From CAISDA01 sp050258555 (GTDB lineage: Bacteria; Bacteroidota; Ignavibacteria; UBA10030; UBA8401), in the NCBI GenBank assembly GCA_050258555.1, contig JBLMZA010000094.1:1-64000 (forward strand): DNA of 64,000 bases, in the 5' to 3' direction. Position numbers and translations under genes: made by a program. Positions 7,925 through 16,607 of this stretch are shown one piece after another (the first letter of the stretch is position 1; each line of letters starts with the position of its first letter). Below the pieces are notes generated by a model. That model worked only from the letters and a program-made list of their open reading frames with translations, was not told the origin of the DNA and did not search any database.

Positions 7925-8695
7925 CTAGCGCCGGTGCACGAGCGTCGCCGACGACTGGTCTGTGGGAAGCACGACGCAGTCGAGGATGTTCACATGCGCA
8001 GGGCGCGTGGCGATGAAGGCGACGATGTCCGCGATGTCGTCTCCCGAAAGCGGCGTCATGCCCTTGTATGTCGCGTCGGCGCGCTCTTTGTCCCCGTGGA
8101 AGCGCACGGTGGAAAATTCCGTGTTGACCAGGCCCGGTCCCACGGCGCTCACGCGGATGGGCGTGCCGAGCGTGTCCATCTTGATGCCTTCGGTGAGCGC
8201 CTGGACGGCGAACTTCGATGCGCAGTAGACGTTGCCCTTGGGATAGACGGCGTGTCCGGCGATGGAGCCGATATTGATGATGTGCCCTTCGCCCCGTGCG
8301 ATCATGCCGGGAAGAATTGTGCGCGTCGCATAAAGCAGTCCCTTCACGTTTGTGTCGATCATCTCCTCCCAGTCTTCGATCGCGCCCTCCTGGATCGGCG
8401 AGAGGCCGCGGGCGAGGCCGGCGTTGTTGACGAGCACCGAGATCGGCTTCCAGTCATCGGGCAGCATGCCGAAGCCCTGTTCGACGTCGGCGCGGTTTCT
8501 CACATCGAGCGTCAGTGTTTTGATCTCGGTTCCGTATTCCTGCATGAGCGCATCGGCTGTGGCCGAGAGCTTATCGGCGCGGCGCGCCGAAAGCAGCAAG
8601 CGTGCGCCCAGTGCGGCAAACGCGCGCGCGCAGGCGGCTCCGATGCCGCTTGAGGCGCCGGTGATGCAGACGATCTTCTTGTTCAGTGACGTCAT
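7925..8695 (-). CDS. SDR family NAD(P)-dependent oxidoreductase (YdfG-like)
   Basis: 256-residue classical short-chain dehydrogenase. The nucleotide-binding TGASSGIG is at residues 12-19, the NNAG motif is near 89-92, the catalytic Ser is in INIGSIAGH, and the YCASK catalytic Tyr-Lys pair is near 158-162. The C-terminal part (PLSGDDIADIVAFIATRPAHVNI) is characteristic of the YdfG / 3-hydroxy acid (serine) dehydrogenase branch. An Arg at ARRADKL after beta-2 favours NADP. It is probably cotranscribed with the NYN and mntH genes downstream. The 88-nt gap to the upstream outer-membrane gene may contain its own promoter, which I could not identify. Confidence 0.9.
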   Translation of the reverse strand: MTSLNKKIVCITGASSGIGAACARAFAALGARLLLSARRADKLSATADALMQEYGTEIKTLTLDVRNRADVEQGFGMLPDDWKPISVLVNNAGLARGLSPIQEGAIEDWEEMIDTNVKGLLYATRTILPGMIARGEGHIINIGSIAGHAVYPKGNVYCASKFAVQALTEGIKMDTLGTPIRVSAVGPGLVNTEFSTVRFHGDKERADATYKGMTPLSGDDIADIVAFIATRPAHVNILDCVVLPTDQSSATLVHRR

Positions 8696-8783
8696 TGTTC
8701 TTCGTTTTCCTCCGGATGTATAAAAATGACAGAAGCAGGAATGATGATGAAAATCAAAAGCGGGAACGCGGCGCGCGCGCGCC

Positions 8784-9911
8784 TCATGGACTGCTGCGGT
8801 AGGCGATGCCGAAGGGCGAGTAGCGCACGGTGAGCCCGGCGATGAGCTGGTCGCCTTTGCCCAGGCTCACAAAGAGTCCGGGCGAGAAGCTTCCGATGCG
8901 GATGACGCCGGGATAGACGTTCAGTTTCGCCTTCTCGTTGATGCGGTCCGAGATGACCAGCGAGGCCAGGAGCGAATTATCGCGGTCATAGAAGATGCCG
9001 CCGATGGCGCCCATGGTGACGGTGATCGTGCGCGCGCCGTTGGTCGAATCGACATTGCGCAGGCTCTTGGCCACGAAGCCGCCTCCGATCGAGATCGATT
9101 CGTTGTTGTCCCTGCGGAAGGAAAGGCCGAGCATGCCCGAATCGCCGAAGTAGTAAAAGAGGCTCGTCTTATCGACGAAGGGCAGCCGGTATTTCATGAC
9201 GAAATTATGGCCCTGGTTTTCGATCGTGTTGAAGACGGGATTGTAGGCCGGCTGTCCCGACCAGTCGGCAAGCGAAAGCGTGCGGCTGAAGAACGCCGCC
9301 ACGGCGTCGCTTGAAAAGAGAATCGCGCCTCCGATATCGAAGAGATACACATCGGCGATCGGATCGACGTTCGGGCCGACGAACTTGTCGTTTTCCACCG
9401 CCTCGTTGATGAAGTGATAGGCGGCGATCGTCACGCCGGTGAAGAGCGAGGGAAGCGGGACGTTGTGGGCCTCATACCATTCCTGCATCATGCGGCATTC
9501 CATGCCGCCGCCGATCAGGTGGAGCGTGTAGTTGGGAAAATACTGCGCCTGCTCGAGCTTCACGCTCACCGGGAAGACCTCGTTGCCGATGAAGCGCGAC
9601 CAGCCGTATTTGCGGATCTGCGTGAAGGGATCCTTCAGATTGTTCCAGAGGTTTTTTGCCCCCGTGCCGAATTTGATCGTCGAGAGCTCGCGCGAATGCG
9701 TGGCCGACTGCAGGATGTCGAAGCCGCCGTTGATGATGAGCGAGGCGGGATTATACAGCGCTTCGGAGCCGAATGTGCGGCCGCGGTAGAAATACGGCGC
9801 GCCGCCGGATTCGGGTGCGGCCGGCGCCTCCTGTTGTGCCGGAGCGTGCGCCGCAGCGATGAGAGCGATCAGAAGAAGAACAAGCGTACGATGTCGTCGT
9901 GCAATGGCCAT
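8784..9911 (-). CDS. Exported, outer-membrane-like protein of unknown function
   Basis: 375-residue protein not assigned to a family. Residues 1-25 are a signal peptide (MAIARRHR, a Leu/Ile/Ala core, AHAPAQ). The mature protein has alternating hydrophobic and polar residues, many aromatics and a final strand-like segment (LIAGLTVRYSPFGIAYRSSP), which suggests a beta-barrel or beta-rich envelope protein. The middle region (YTLHLIGGGMECRMMQEWYE, then ADVYLFDIGGAILFSSD) contains helical hydrophobic stretches that recall outer-membrane proteins with amphipathic hairpins. The ATG lies 6 nt from the stop of the receiver/HisKA gene, so the two genes are probably cotranscribed and may act in one envelope-related response. 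Confidence 0.6.
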   Translation of the reverse strand: MAIARRHRTLVLLLIALIAAAHAPAQQEAPAAPESGGAPYFYRGRTFGSEALYNPASLIINGGFDILQSATHSRELSTIKFGTGAKNLWNNLKDPFTQIRKYGWSRFIGNEVFPVSVKLEQAQYFPNYTLHLIGGGMECRMMQEWYEAHNVPLPSLFTGVTIAAYHFINEAVENDKFVGPNVDPIADVYLFDIGGAILFSSDAVAAFFSRTLSLADWSGQPAYNPVFNTIENQGHNFVMKYRLPFVDKTSLFYYFGDSGMLGLSFRRDNNESISIGGGFVAKSLRNVDSTNGARTITVTMGAIGGIFYDRDNSLLASLVISDRINEKAKLNVYPGVIRIGSFSPGLFVSLGKGDQLIAGLTVRYSPFGIAYRSSP

Positions 9912-9917
9912 TCATCC

Positions 9918-10577
9918 TCACGTCAGGTCGATCATATCGACACTGGAATCCTTCAGGTACGGCTTGAACTGCGGGTCCGACAGCGAGCACAGTTTCTTGA
10001 CGATCTCGGCCACGCGCCGGCCGTTGGCGAGGCAGGTCTCGACATCCTTCGGAAAGTCGGCATGGTTGTCGGCCTGGAACTTGCGCTTCATCACCTGGAG
10101 CGTGAGCATGATGATGCCGAGCGGATTGTTGATCTCGTGTCCGATCGTCACGGCGAGCTCGGTGATGGCGCGCTGATGCTGATAGCTCATGAGCTCCTTC
10201 TGAAGCGCGGTGATGCGCACGCCGACATTGATCCGCGCCAGAAGCTCCTTGTCCTGGAACGGCTTGGCCAGATAGTCGTCCGCGCCTTCATCCATGCTGC
10301 TGATCTTATCGTCCTGCTTGTCGCGCGCGGTGAGGAAGATGAAGTAGGTGAAGCGCAGCCGCTGATCGGCCTTGATTTTCCGGCAGAGCTCGATGCCGTC
10401 CATCTTCGGCATCATCCAGTCGGAGACGATCACTTCCGGCAGGTGCTGTTGTGCAAGGTCGAAGGCTTCTTCGCCGTCGGTGGCGCAGAGCACGGTATAG
10501 CCCTGGCCGGTGAGCCGCTTTTTGAGATAAAGACGAATGAAATCGTCGTCATCGGCTACGAGAATGGTTGCCGCCAT
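9918..10577 (-). CDS. Receiver domain protein with orphan HisKA helix
   Basis: 219-residue signalling protein. Residues 1-125 are a canonical receiver: acid pocket DDDD (9-12), phospho-acceptor D53 in VIVSDWMMPKMDG, T83 in FLTARD and K105 in AKPF. Residues about 135-200 hold one histidine-kinase dimerisation helix pair with the H-box AVTIGHEINNPLG (His147). The protein ends at 219 (SSVDMIDLT) with no HATPase domain. The ATG at 10577 has AAGGAAC upstream and makes a normal receiver start; the open frame from 10634 would add an unrelated extension. The gene lies 25 nt after rqcH. Phosphate could pass between His147 and D53 or a partner kinase; this is inference. Confidence 0.85.
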   Translation of the reverse strand: MAATILVADDDDFIRLYLKKRLTGQGYTVLCATDGEEAFDLAQQHLPEVIVSDWMMPKMDGIELCRKIKADQRLRFTYFIFLTARDKQDDKISSMDEGADDYLAKPFQDKELLARINVGVRITALQKELMSYQHQRAITELAVTIGHEINNPLGIIMLTLQVMKRKFQADNHADFPKDVETCLANGRRVAEIVKKLCSLSDPQFKPYLKDSSVDMIDLT

Positions 10578-10602
10578 AATGTTCCTTCTTGCGTCTGGAG
10601 TG

Positions 10603-12315
10603 TTACGCCGTGTCCGGAAGTTTCGGTTCCACAAAGATGACTTTTTCCCGGTCGAGCGTGACGGTGCCGGCCGGGACGCCTTTCGGCTTGTGCACGAATT
10701 TTTTTTCCGTCATTGCCACCGGGACGGCGCGGGCATTCTTCATCTTGCTGTAATAGGCGGCGATCGACGCCGCCTGCTCGATCGCTTTTTTTGTCGGTGT
10801 GCCGGATGCCGAGCCGACTCTCAGCACGACATGCGAGCCGCTGGAGCCCCGGGCATGAAACCAGAGATCGTTCGGACGGGCATATTTGACGGTGAGAAGG
10901 TCATTGTTCTCGCTGCTTTTTCCGGCAAGCACCTGGAATCCGCCCTCGACGGTGAAGATGCGGAAGGGCGGAAGCTGTTCTCGTTCTGTATCGGTCATGT
11001 ATCCTGATTCTTTCAACTGCGCGCCGAATCGGCGGTGAAACTCCCTGAGCTCTTCGCGCGTGCCGGCCTGCCCGAGTCCGGAAAGCAGATGCTCCACATT
11101 CTCAATCCTGCGGGCAAGCGAGCGCCGCCGCTCCGAGGCTTCCACTGATGCCTGGCGCGCATGGCGCGCCTTCCGGTAATAGCGTTCGGCGTTGGCCGCC
11201 GGGGCCAGAGCCGGGTCGAGCGCGATTTCCACGGGCGCTCCGCTTTCGAAATCCTCGAGCACGATCGACGTCATGCCCTTGCTGATCCGGTAGAGCTGCG
11301 CCATCAAGAGCGTGCCGAAGCGTTCGTAGTCGTCGGCGCGGTCGTGCGACCGGGCGTCCTCTTCCATTTTGGCAAGCGTGCGTTCGGCGCGCTCGCGCTC
11401 GCGCACAAGCCATGTCTGAAGCGACGCGTGTTCGGCGCCGACGGATTCTCTGGCGCGCTCCGATGCCACGTAGCGGCGGACCGCCTCGAGCAGGTCGCTG
11501 TAGCCTTCCTGGCGCAGCATGTGTTTCGATTCCAGAGGGACGATCGAAAAGCAGACGGCGCGGCGCTCTTCCCAATAGATGCGCGGCTCATGCGGTCTTG
11601 TGTAATCTAACAAATCCCCGACACTCTGTAAAGCGCTATCGTAGAGACGGTGAAGATTCTCCATGGAAACGTGCGCGGGCGCACAGGCCGCGTCGATGCC
11701 GGCGCGAAAGAGCATCTCTTCGGCAAGCACCGCGCCGAGCTTCGGCACGGCGTATTTCAGCGCGGCAAGCGCCGTCTGCCGCGTGCCCGAGTGAAAGCGC
11801 TGGGAAAATTCCTCGCGCGATCCCGTCACCCGCCAGGCGTCCTCCGGCCGTGGGACCGGCGTCATCGTCGTTTCTTTCGGCAGATCGCACGCGGCATCCA
11901 AGAGTTCCTCCTTATGGAGAAAGGCATCCAGAAGGCGCCCCTCGGGACCGAATGCCAGGATATTGGCGCGGACGCCGAAAAACTCGCAGCGCAGATCGTA
12001 TCCGCCTTCCAGGTGGAATGTGAGGATGCGGTCCATCCCGTCGCATTCGACGCCGGTGACGCGCCGTCCGACTGCGGCCGGGAAGAGATCGGTCGAATTC
12101 CGGCGCGCCCGCGCATCCGGAGCGGTCGCATAGACGGCATTTTCGGCCGGAACGCACGAAAGAACGATCGTTGTTGTGGAAGAAGGGGGAAAACCGGAAA
12201 AACCGACACAGAGACGGCGTTTTTCCTGCGTATAGACTTCCGCCACGGCGGCGCCCATGAGGCGGGCATCGAGCAGCCGCGCCGCTTCCAGAAGCGTGAA
12301 ATAATTGGAGATCAT
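10603..12315 (-). CDS. rqcH: NFACT-family RqcH/Rqc2 ribosome quality control protein
   Basis: 570-residue homologue of RqcH (FbpA/Rqc2). In characterised bacteria this protein binds obstructed 50S subunits and adds C-terminal alanine tails to stalled nascent chains. The NFACT-N lobe starts MISNYFTLLEAARLLDARLMG and includes DLFPAAVGRRVTGVE. A long charged coiled-coil region runs from about residue 270 to 430 (ERERAERTLAKMEEDA). The C-terminal NFACT-R domain carries NDLLTVKYARPNDLWFHARG, SGSHVVLR and TEKKFVHKPKG. Length fits the family. It is transcribed divergently from yicC across a 161-nt spacer. Older annotation as fibronectin-binding protein would be misleading here. Confidence 0.92.
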   Translation of the reverse strand: MISNYFTLLEAARLLDARLMGAAVAEVYTQEKRRLCVGFSGFPPSSTTTIVLSCVPAENAVYATAPDARARRNSTDLFPAAVGRRVTGVECDGMDRILTFHLEGGYDLRCEFFGVRANILAFGPEGRLLDAFLHKEELLDAACDLPKETTMTPVPRPEDAWRVTGSREEFSQRFHSGTRQTALAALKYAVPKLGAVLAEEMLFRAGIDAACAPAHVSMENLHRLYDSALQSVGDLLDYTRPHEPRIYWEERRAVCFSIVPLESKHMLRQEGYSDLLEAVRRYVASERARESVGAEHASLQTWLVRERERAERTLAKMEEDARSHDRADDYERFGTLLMAQLYRISKGMTSIVLEDFESGAPVEIALDPALAPAANAERYYRKARHARQASVEASERRRSLARRIENVEHLLSGLGQAGTREELREFHRRFGAQLKESGYMTDTEREQLPPFRIFTVEGGFQVLAGKSSENNDLLTVKYARPNDLWFHARGSSGSHVVLRVGSASGTPTKKAIEQAASIAAYYSKMKNARAVPVAMTEKKFVHKPKGVPAGTVTLDREKVIFVEPKLPDTA

Positions 12316-12419
12316 CGGTGTCGGTTATCCACATTCATGCCCAAAATATACGAAAAACCGTGAAATTTCAAAAGCGGGAATGTGGATAACATGGTGAAAA
12401 GCTTGTGGAAAGGTTTTCC

Positions 12420-12448
12420 TTGTCATTCATGGCGATTTTTTGTACTTT
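12420..12448 (+). promoter_or_regulatory. Predicted sigma-70-type promoter for yicC-gmk-rpoZ
   Basis: TTGTCA (12420-12425) and TACTTT (12443-12448) are separated by exactly 17 bases. Transcription would start near 12455, giving a leader of about 20 nt before the yicC ATG at 12477. The spacer between rqcH and yicC is AT-richer than its surroundings, which supports a regulatory role. Prediction from the sequence only. Confidence 0.5.
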
Positions 12449-12476
12449 GCACGATCAACTCTATGGGAAAAAGACG

Positions 12477-13358
12477 ATGATTGAAAGCATGACGGGATAT
12501 GGGCGCGGTGAAGCGTCCCGTCGCGGAGTGAGTTTTACGGTGGAATTGCGGAGCGTCAACAACAGGTTCCTGGAAATCACCTCGCGCCTGCCCCGAAGCC
12601 TCGCGTTCCGCGAAAACGAAATCAAGGAGATCATCCGCACGCGGATCAACCGCGGCAAGATCACGATCAATGTGACCGAGCAGAAGGAATCATCCGGCAC
12701 GGCCTTGTCGATCAACGAGGCGGCCGCACAGTCGTATTATGCGCTGTTGAATCAGCTGCGCAAGGCGGTGAAGATCCGCGAATCGGTCAAGCTCGAACAC
12801 CTGATACAGTTTTCCGAGATCTTCGAGCCGGGCACCGACGGCGAAGAGGAAAGCGCCGTTGAATGGGAGGTCTTCGAAGAGGCGCTGAAGACGGCCGCCG
12901 ATTCGCTCAAGCAGATGCGGGCCAACGAGGGCAAGGAACTCTCGAAGGATCTCATTGCGCGCGTCGGGCACATCGAGCGGCGCCTGGCGGATGTGGAGCG
13001 GCTCGCGAAGGAGCGCATTCCGGAGGAGCGTCAGAGGCTCACCGAGCGCATCGCCGCCCTGGTCGAGGATCCGAAGGTGATCAATGCGCAGCGGCTCGAG
13101 CTGGAAATCGCGATGCTTGCCGACAAGTGGGACGTGACCGAAGAATGCGTGCGCTTCCATTCGCACAACAAATTCTTCCTTGAAGCGCTCACGCAGACGG
13201 AAGCCGCGGGACGAAAGCTGAATTTCCTCATCCAGGAAATGAACCGCGAGGCCAATACGATCGGATCGAAGTGCGCCGACATCGAGATTGCGCACCATGT
13301 GGTGGAGATCAAGGAAGAGCTGGAAAAGATCCGGGAACAACTGCAGAATATCGAATGA
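12477..13358 (+). CDS. yicC: YicC family endoribonuclease
   Basis: 293-residue YicC-family protein. Characterised YicC proteins are endoribonucleases, and the gene commonly lies next to gmk, as it does here. Landmarks are the N-terminal MIESMTGYGRGEA, VELRSVNNRFLEITSRLPR, and the C-terminal (DUF1732) block with EKDV-type sequence DKWDVTEECVRFHSHNKFF, GRKLNFLIQEMNREANTIGSK (in two parts) and HHVVEIKEELEKIREQLQNIE. The ATG at 12477 gives the family's standard N-terminus; the longer open frame from 12405 crosses the predicted promoter. The stop overlaps the gmk start (ATGA), so translation of gmk is probably coupled. Confidence 0.94.
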   Translation: MIESMTGYGRGEASRRGVSFTVELRSVNNRFLEITSRLPRSLAFRENEIKEIIRTRINRGKITINVTEQKESSGTALSINEAAAQSYYALLNQLRKAVKIRESVKLEHLIQFSEIFEPGTDGEEESAVEWEVFEEALKTAADSLKQMRANEGKELSKDLIARVGHIERRLADVERLAKERIPEERQRLTERIAALVEDPKVINAQRLELEIAMLADKWDVTEECVRFHSHNKFFLEALTQTEAAGRKLNFLIQEMNREANTIGSKCADIEIAHHVVEIKEELEKIREQLQNIE

Positions 13359-13951
13359 CGACACCGAAACTGCTGGTGATCGCCGCCCCGAGCGGCGGCG
13401 GAAAGACCTCGATCGTCAAAGCGCTTCTTGAGCGGCATCCCGAGTTCCAGTTCTCCGTGTCGGCCACCACGCGCCCCATGCGTCCGGGCGAGGAAGACGG
13501 CAGGGATTATTTCTTTCTCTCGCGCGGCGAGTTCGAAGCGCTCATCGCGCGCGGCGAACTGGTCGAGTATGAAGAACTCTACGGCAATCTCTACGGCACG
13601 CTGAAATCGGAGACCGACCGCGCGCTCTCGCGCGGCATCTCGATGATCTTCGATGTCGATGTGCGCGGTGCGCGCTCGATCAAGGAGATGTACGGAGCGA
13701 AGGCCGTGCTCATCTTCATTGCGCCGCCGAGCATCGAGGTGCTCGAATCACGCCTGCGCAACCGCAAGACGGAAGACGAAGCGACGGTGCGCCGGCGCAT
13801 GGACCGCTGGGCGATGGAGATCGAGGCCGGAAAGGAATTCGATCATACGGTCGTCAACGACCGGCTCGATCGCGCGATCGACGAGGTCGATCGCATCGCG
13901 ATGGAGCATATAGAACGTGAAGAACGATTACAAAACCAATCAATGAAGTGA
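13355..13951 (+). CDS. gmk: Guanylate kinase
   Basis: 198-residue guanylate kinase, converting GMP and ATP to GDP and ADP in the cytosol. The P-loop reads APSGGGKTS (residues 9-17). The GMP-binding region shows SVSATTRPMRPGEEDGRDYFF in family order, then EFEALIARGELVEYEELYGNLYGT. The lid (RLRNRKTEDEATVRRRM) and a late VVNDRLDRAIDEVD (NDDL-like) also match. The ATG at 13355 overlaps the yicC stop and gives the expected short N-terminus (MTTPKLLVIAAP); the open frame reported from 13271 would be too long. It lies 21 nt before rpoZ, an order common in many bacteria. Confidence 0.96.
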   Translation: MTTPKLLVIAAPSGGGKTSIVKALLERHPEFQFSVSATTRPMRPGEEDGRDYFFLSRGEFEALIARGELVEYEELYGNLYGTLKSETDRALSRGISMIFDVDVRGARSIKEMYGAKAVLIFIAPPSIEVLESRLRNRKTEDEATVRRRMDRWAMEIEAGKEFDHTVVNDRLDRAIDEVDRIAMEHIEREERLQNQSMK

Positions 13952-13972
13952 AGAGAGAACAAAGAGGGTGCC

Positions 13973-14284
13973 ATGCCGATTAAACCGATTGAAATTTCCG
14001 TGCTCGAATCGAAAGCCGCCAATGTCTATGAAGCCATCGTCGTGCTTTCGAAGCGCTCCCGGCAGATCAACGAGGAGACGAAGCTCGAGTTCAGCCAGCG
14101 CGTCGAAACCATCCAGGCTCTGCAGCCGACGGTGAATGCCGAGGAGGAAGAGACGGAATCGAATCCCGATCAGCTCAAGATCAGCCTCGAATTCGAGAAG
14201 CGTCCGAAGCCGACCGAAGAGGCGATCGCGGAGCTCCTCAACGATCAGCTTGAGCATCGATACAAAGAACCGGAATCGAAGTAA
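13973..14284 (+). CDS. rpoZ: RNA polymerase omega subunit (Bacteroidota type)
   Basis: 103-residue omega/RPB6-like subunit that helps assemble RNA polymerase. The conserved core is AANVYEAIVVLSKRSRQINEE (given as landmarks AANVYEAI and SKRSRQINEE, residues about 15-36), as in Bacteroidota and Chlorobiota, followed by an acidic linker (NAEEEETESNPDQ) and a family-specific tail with ISLEFEKRPKPTEEAIAELL in two parts. The tail and the yicC-gmk-rpoZ order support the identification, since omega is short and weakly conserved. A ribosome site (AAAGAGGGTG) lies close to the ATG. Confidence 0.88.
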   Translation: MPIKPIEISVLESKAANVYEAIVVLSKRSRQINEETKLEFSQRVETIQALQPTVNAEEEETESNPDQLKISLEFEKRPKPTEEAIAELLNDQLEHRYKEPESK

Positions 14285-14388
14285 CAAACGCCGCCTCTGC
14301 GGTGTTCGCGGCAGAGCGCATCGCGGCGCGTTCCAACCATGCACAGACATACACACACACGATAGTGACAAGAGAGACCGATCGTCCT

Positions 14389-15627
14389 ATGCTGACCGGC
14401 AAAAAAATTCTCGTTGGCGTCTGCGGAGGCATCGCCGCCTATAAAATGTGTATGGTCGTGCGCCTGCTCAAAAAGGCCGGCGCCGATGTGCGTGTGGTGA
14501 TGACCCCTTCGGCCACGCAGTTCGTGGCCCCGCTGACCTTCTCCACATTGTCCCAGCAGGAAGTGATTGTCCGGATCTGGCCCGAGTCGTCGCACGACTC
14601 GACCGATGCCGGAGTGCGCCATATCGAACTGGGACTCTGGGCCGACTGCATGCTGGTGGCGCCGGCCACGGCAAATACGATCGCCAAGCTCGCGCACGGC
14701 TTCGCCGATTCGGCGCTGACGCAGACGGCGCTCGCGCTGCGCTGTCCGCTCATTGTCGCGCCGGCGATGGATGTCGACATGTTCGAGCATCCGGCCGTGC
14801 AGTCCAATCTTTCGCTCCTGCGCCAGCGCGGCGCGTTCATTATTCCGCCCGAGCGCGGGGAACTGGCAAGCGGACTCTCGGGCGCCGGACGGCTTCCCGA
14901 GCCCGAAACGATCGCCTCGTATGTCACCTCGGTGCTCGTGCCGATCGGATCCGATTTCCAGGGCGTGCGCGTGCTCGTGTCGGCCGGACCGACCTACGAG
15001 CCGATCGATCCGGTGCGCTTCATCGGCAACCGCTCCTCGGGGAAGATGGGCTTTGAAATCGCGCGCGAAGCCGCGCGCCGGGGCGCGATTGTGACGCTCG
15101 TTGCGGGACCCGTTGCGCTGCCGACGCCGGAGAGCGTCTCTCGTTTCGATGTGGAGACCGCCGGCGAGATGCACGAGGAAATCTTCCGGCATTATCCGGA
15201 AAACGACGTGGTGATCATGGCCGCGGCCGTTGCCGACTATACGCCGGGCAGGGTCGAGCCGACAAAGATCAAGAAGCAGAAAAGCGGCACCGAGCTCATT
15301 CTGGAACTCACTTCGACGCGCGACATCCTGAAGGACCTCGGCGCCGAAAAACACGGCGTCATCGTCGGCTTCGCGCTCGAGACGGAAAACGAGCTTGCCC
15401 ATGCGCAGGAGAAGCTCCGGAAGAAAAACTGCGACATGATCGTGCTCAACAGCATGAAAGACGAGGGCGCGGGCTTCGGCACCGATACGAATGTCATCAC
15501 GCTGGTGAAGAAGGACGGCACGGCGGAAAAGCTGCCGCTCATGTCGAAGCGCGAGGCGGCATGCCGCATTCTGGATGCCGTCCGCGCATTGAGGACGAAC
15601 GGCGCCGCACAGAGGAACGAGCCGTGA
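14389..15627 (+). CDS. coaBC: Bifunctional phosphopantothenoylcysteine decarboxylase/synthase
   Basis: 412-residue CoaBC, catalysing two consecutive steps of coenzyme A synthesis: ligation of cysteine to 4'-phosphopantothenate and decarboxylation of the product. The N-terminal flavoprotein half begins KKILVGVCGGIAAYKM and contains the active-site His region GVRHIELG, then APAMDVDMFEHPAVQ. The C-terminal synthetase half has VLVSAGPTYEPIDPVRFIGNRSSGKMG (landmarks SAGPTYEPID and NRSSGKMG), AAAVADYTP and VIVGFALETEN, then MIVLNSMKDEGAGFG. The ATG at 14389 is the family start. The leader contains a run of CA dinucleotides (14351-14360). Its TGA overlaps the GTG of the next gene. Confidence 0.96.
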   Translation: MLTGKKILVGVCGGIAAYKMCMVVRLLKKAGADVRVVMTPSATQFVAPLTFSTLSQQEVIVRIWPESSHDSTDAGVRHIELGLWADCMLVAPATANTIAKLAHGFADSALTQTALALRCPLIVAPAMDVDMFEHPAVQSNLSLLRQRGAFIIPPERGELASGLSGAGRLPEPETIASYVTSVLVPIGSDFQGVRVLVSAGPTYEPIDPVRFIGNRSSGKMGFEIAREAARRGAIVTLVAGPVALPTPESVSRFDVETAGEMHEEIFRHYPENDVVIMAAAVADYTPGRVEPTKIKKQKSGTELILELTSTRDILKDLGAEKHGVIVGFALETENELAHAQEKLRKKNCDMIVLNSMKDEGAGFGTDTNVITLVKKDGTAEKLPLMSKREAACRILDAVRALRTNGAAQRNEP

Positions 15628-16505
15628 CGATATCGAATGATGAGGTGCGCGCGGTGCTCGAATCGGTGCAGGCGTTCCTGAAGCAGGAGCATGCGCTTTC
15701 AGGAAACACGATCTACCGGGACGCCGCCGCGGCATCGCTGCCGCAGCAGCCGATGGAGGACGCGGGGAGTGAAGAGCATCCGCCGGTGCGCTACGAATCG
15801 GCCGGCGGCGCTGAATTCTTTTTAGACGAGCAGGGAGGAATGGCGCCTGTGGCAAAACGTACGAAACACACGGATGAGCGCGCGGCATCAGCCGGAGCGG
15901 ATGTGAAGCCGGGAGCCTCGAAGGCCGCCTGCGCATCGATGTGGGAGCAGGCCCGGTCGCTCGATGCGCTCAATGAATATATCCGCACGTGCGCCGATTG
16001 CCCGCTTGCCGAGACGCGCACCAACTTCGTCTTCGGCGTGGGTCCGCACGACGCCAAAGCGATGGTGATCGGCGAGGCCCCGGGAGCGGACGAGGACGCG
16101 CAGGGCGAGCCCTTTGTGGGCAGAGCCGGACAGCTCCTGAACAAGATTCTCGAATCGATCCAGTTCACGCGCGGCGAGGTCTTCATCGCCAATATCCTGA
16201 AATGCCGGCCGCCGAACAACCGCCGGCCCCTTCCTTCCGAGGTCGAACACTGCGAGCCGTACTTGTGGAAGCAGATCGAACTCATCAAACCGAAGATCAT
16301 CCTGTGCCTGGGACTGACCGCCGCGCAGACATTGTTGAAGACGACCTCGTCGCTTGGCGTGCTCCGGGAATCGACACAGGAATACCGCGGCATCCCGCTT
16401 GTGGTGACATACCATCCGGCTGCGCTTCTGCGCAATCCGAACTGGAAACGTCCCACATGGGAGGATGTCAAGAAATTCAGAAAGCTGTACGACGAGCTTG
16501 TGTAG
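15624..16505 (+). CDS. Type-4 uracil-DNA glycosylase with N-terminal extension
   Basis: 293-residue iron-sulfur uracil-DNA glycosylase (family 4), which removes uracil from DNA in base-excision repair. The start is the GTG at 15624, overlapping the coaBC stop (GTGA). The catalytic domain begins near residue 110. It shows the cysteines of the 4Fe-4S site in RTCADCPLAETR and in ILKCRPPNNRRPLPSEVEHC, motif A GEAPGADEDAQGEPFVGRAG, and the late HPAALLRNP motif. The first ~105 residues are a low-complexity, Ala- and Glu-rich extension. Such linkers, which resemble phage SPO1 polymerase-like family members, are common in this family and their role is unknown. Confidence 0.93.
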   Translation: MTISNDEVRAVLESVQAFLKQEHALSGNTIYRDAAAASLPQQPMEDAGSEEHPPVRYESAGGAEFFLDEQGGMAPVAKRTKHTDERAASAGADVKPGASKAACASMWEQARSLDALNEYIRTCADCPLAETRTNFVFGVGPHDAKAMVIGEAPGADEDAQGEPFVGRAGQLLNKILESIQFTRGEVFIANILKCRPPNNRRPLPSEVEHCEPYLWKQIELIKPKIILCLGLTAAQTLLKTTSSLGVLRESTQEYRGIPLVVTYHPAALLRNPNWKRPTWEDVKKFRKLYDELV

Positions 16506-16607
16506 GCGCACGATGAAAGGATGGACGGCGGACGCGCAGAACAATTGTGCACGGGAGAGACGGCAGCAGTTCCTTAGACAGGCAGCATCAAGACAGGCAG
16601 ACAGATT

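Noticed and set aside
7400..8653. 417-codon plus-strand frame across the NYN and SDR genes
   Set aside because: It spans two conserved genes on the other strand and has no domain.
8686..8693. TGACGTCA palindrome at the SDR start codon
   Set aside because: It lies inside the first codons of a clear SDR gene (MTSL) and is explained by coding sequence.
14245..15936. 563-codon antisense frame opposite coaBC
   Set aside because: It covers parts of two well-supported genes (coaBC and udg) and the rpoZ tail; composition is that of a shadow.
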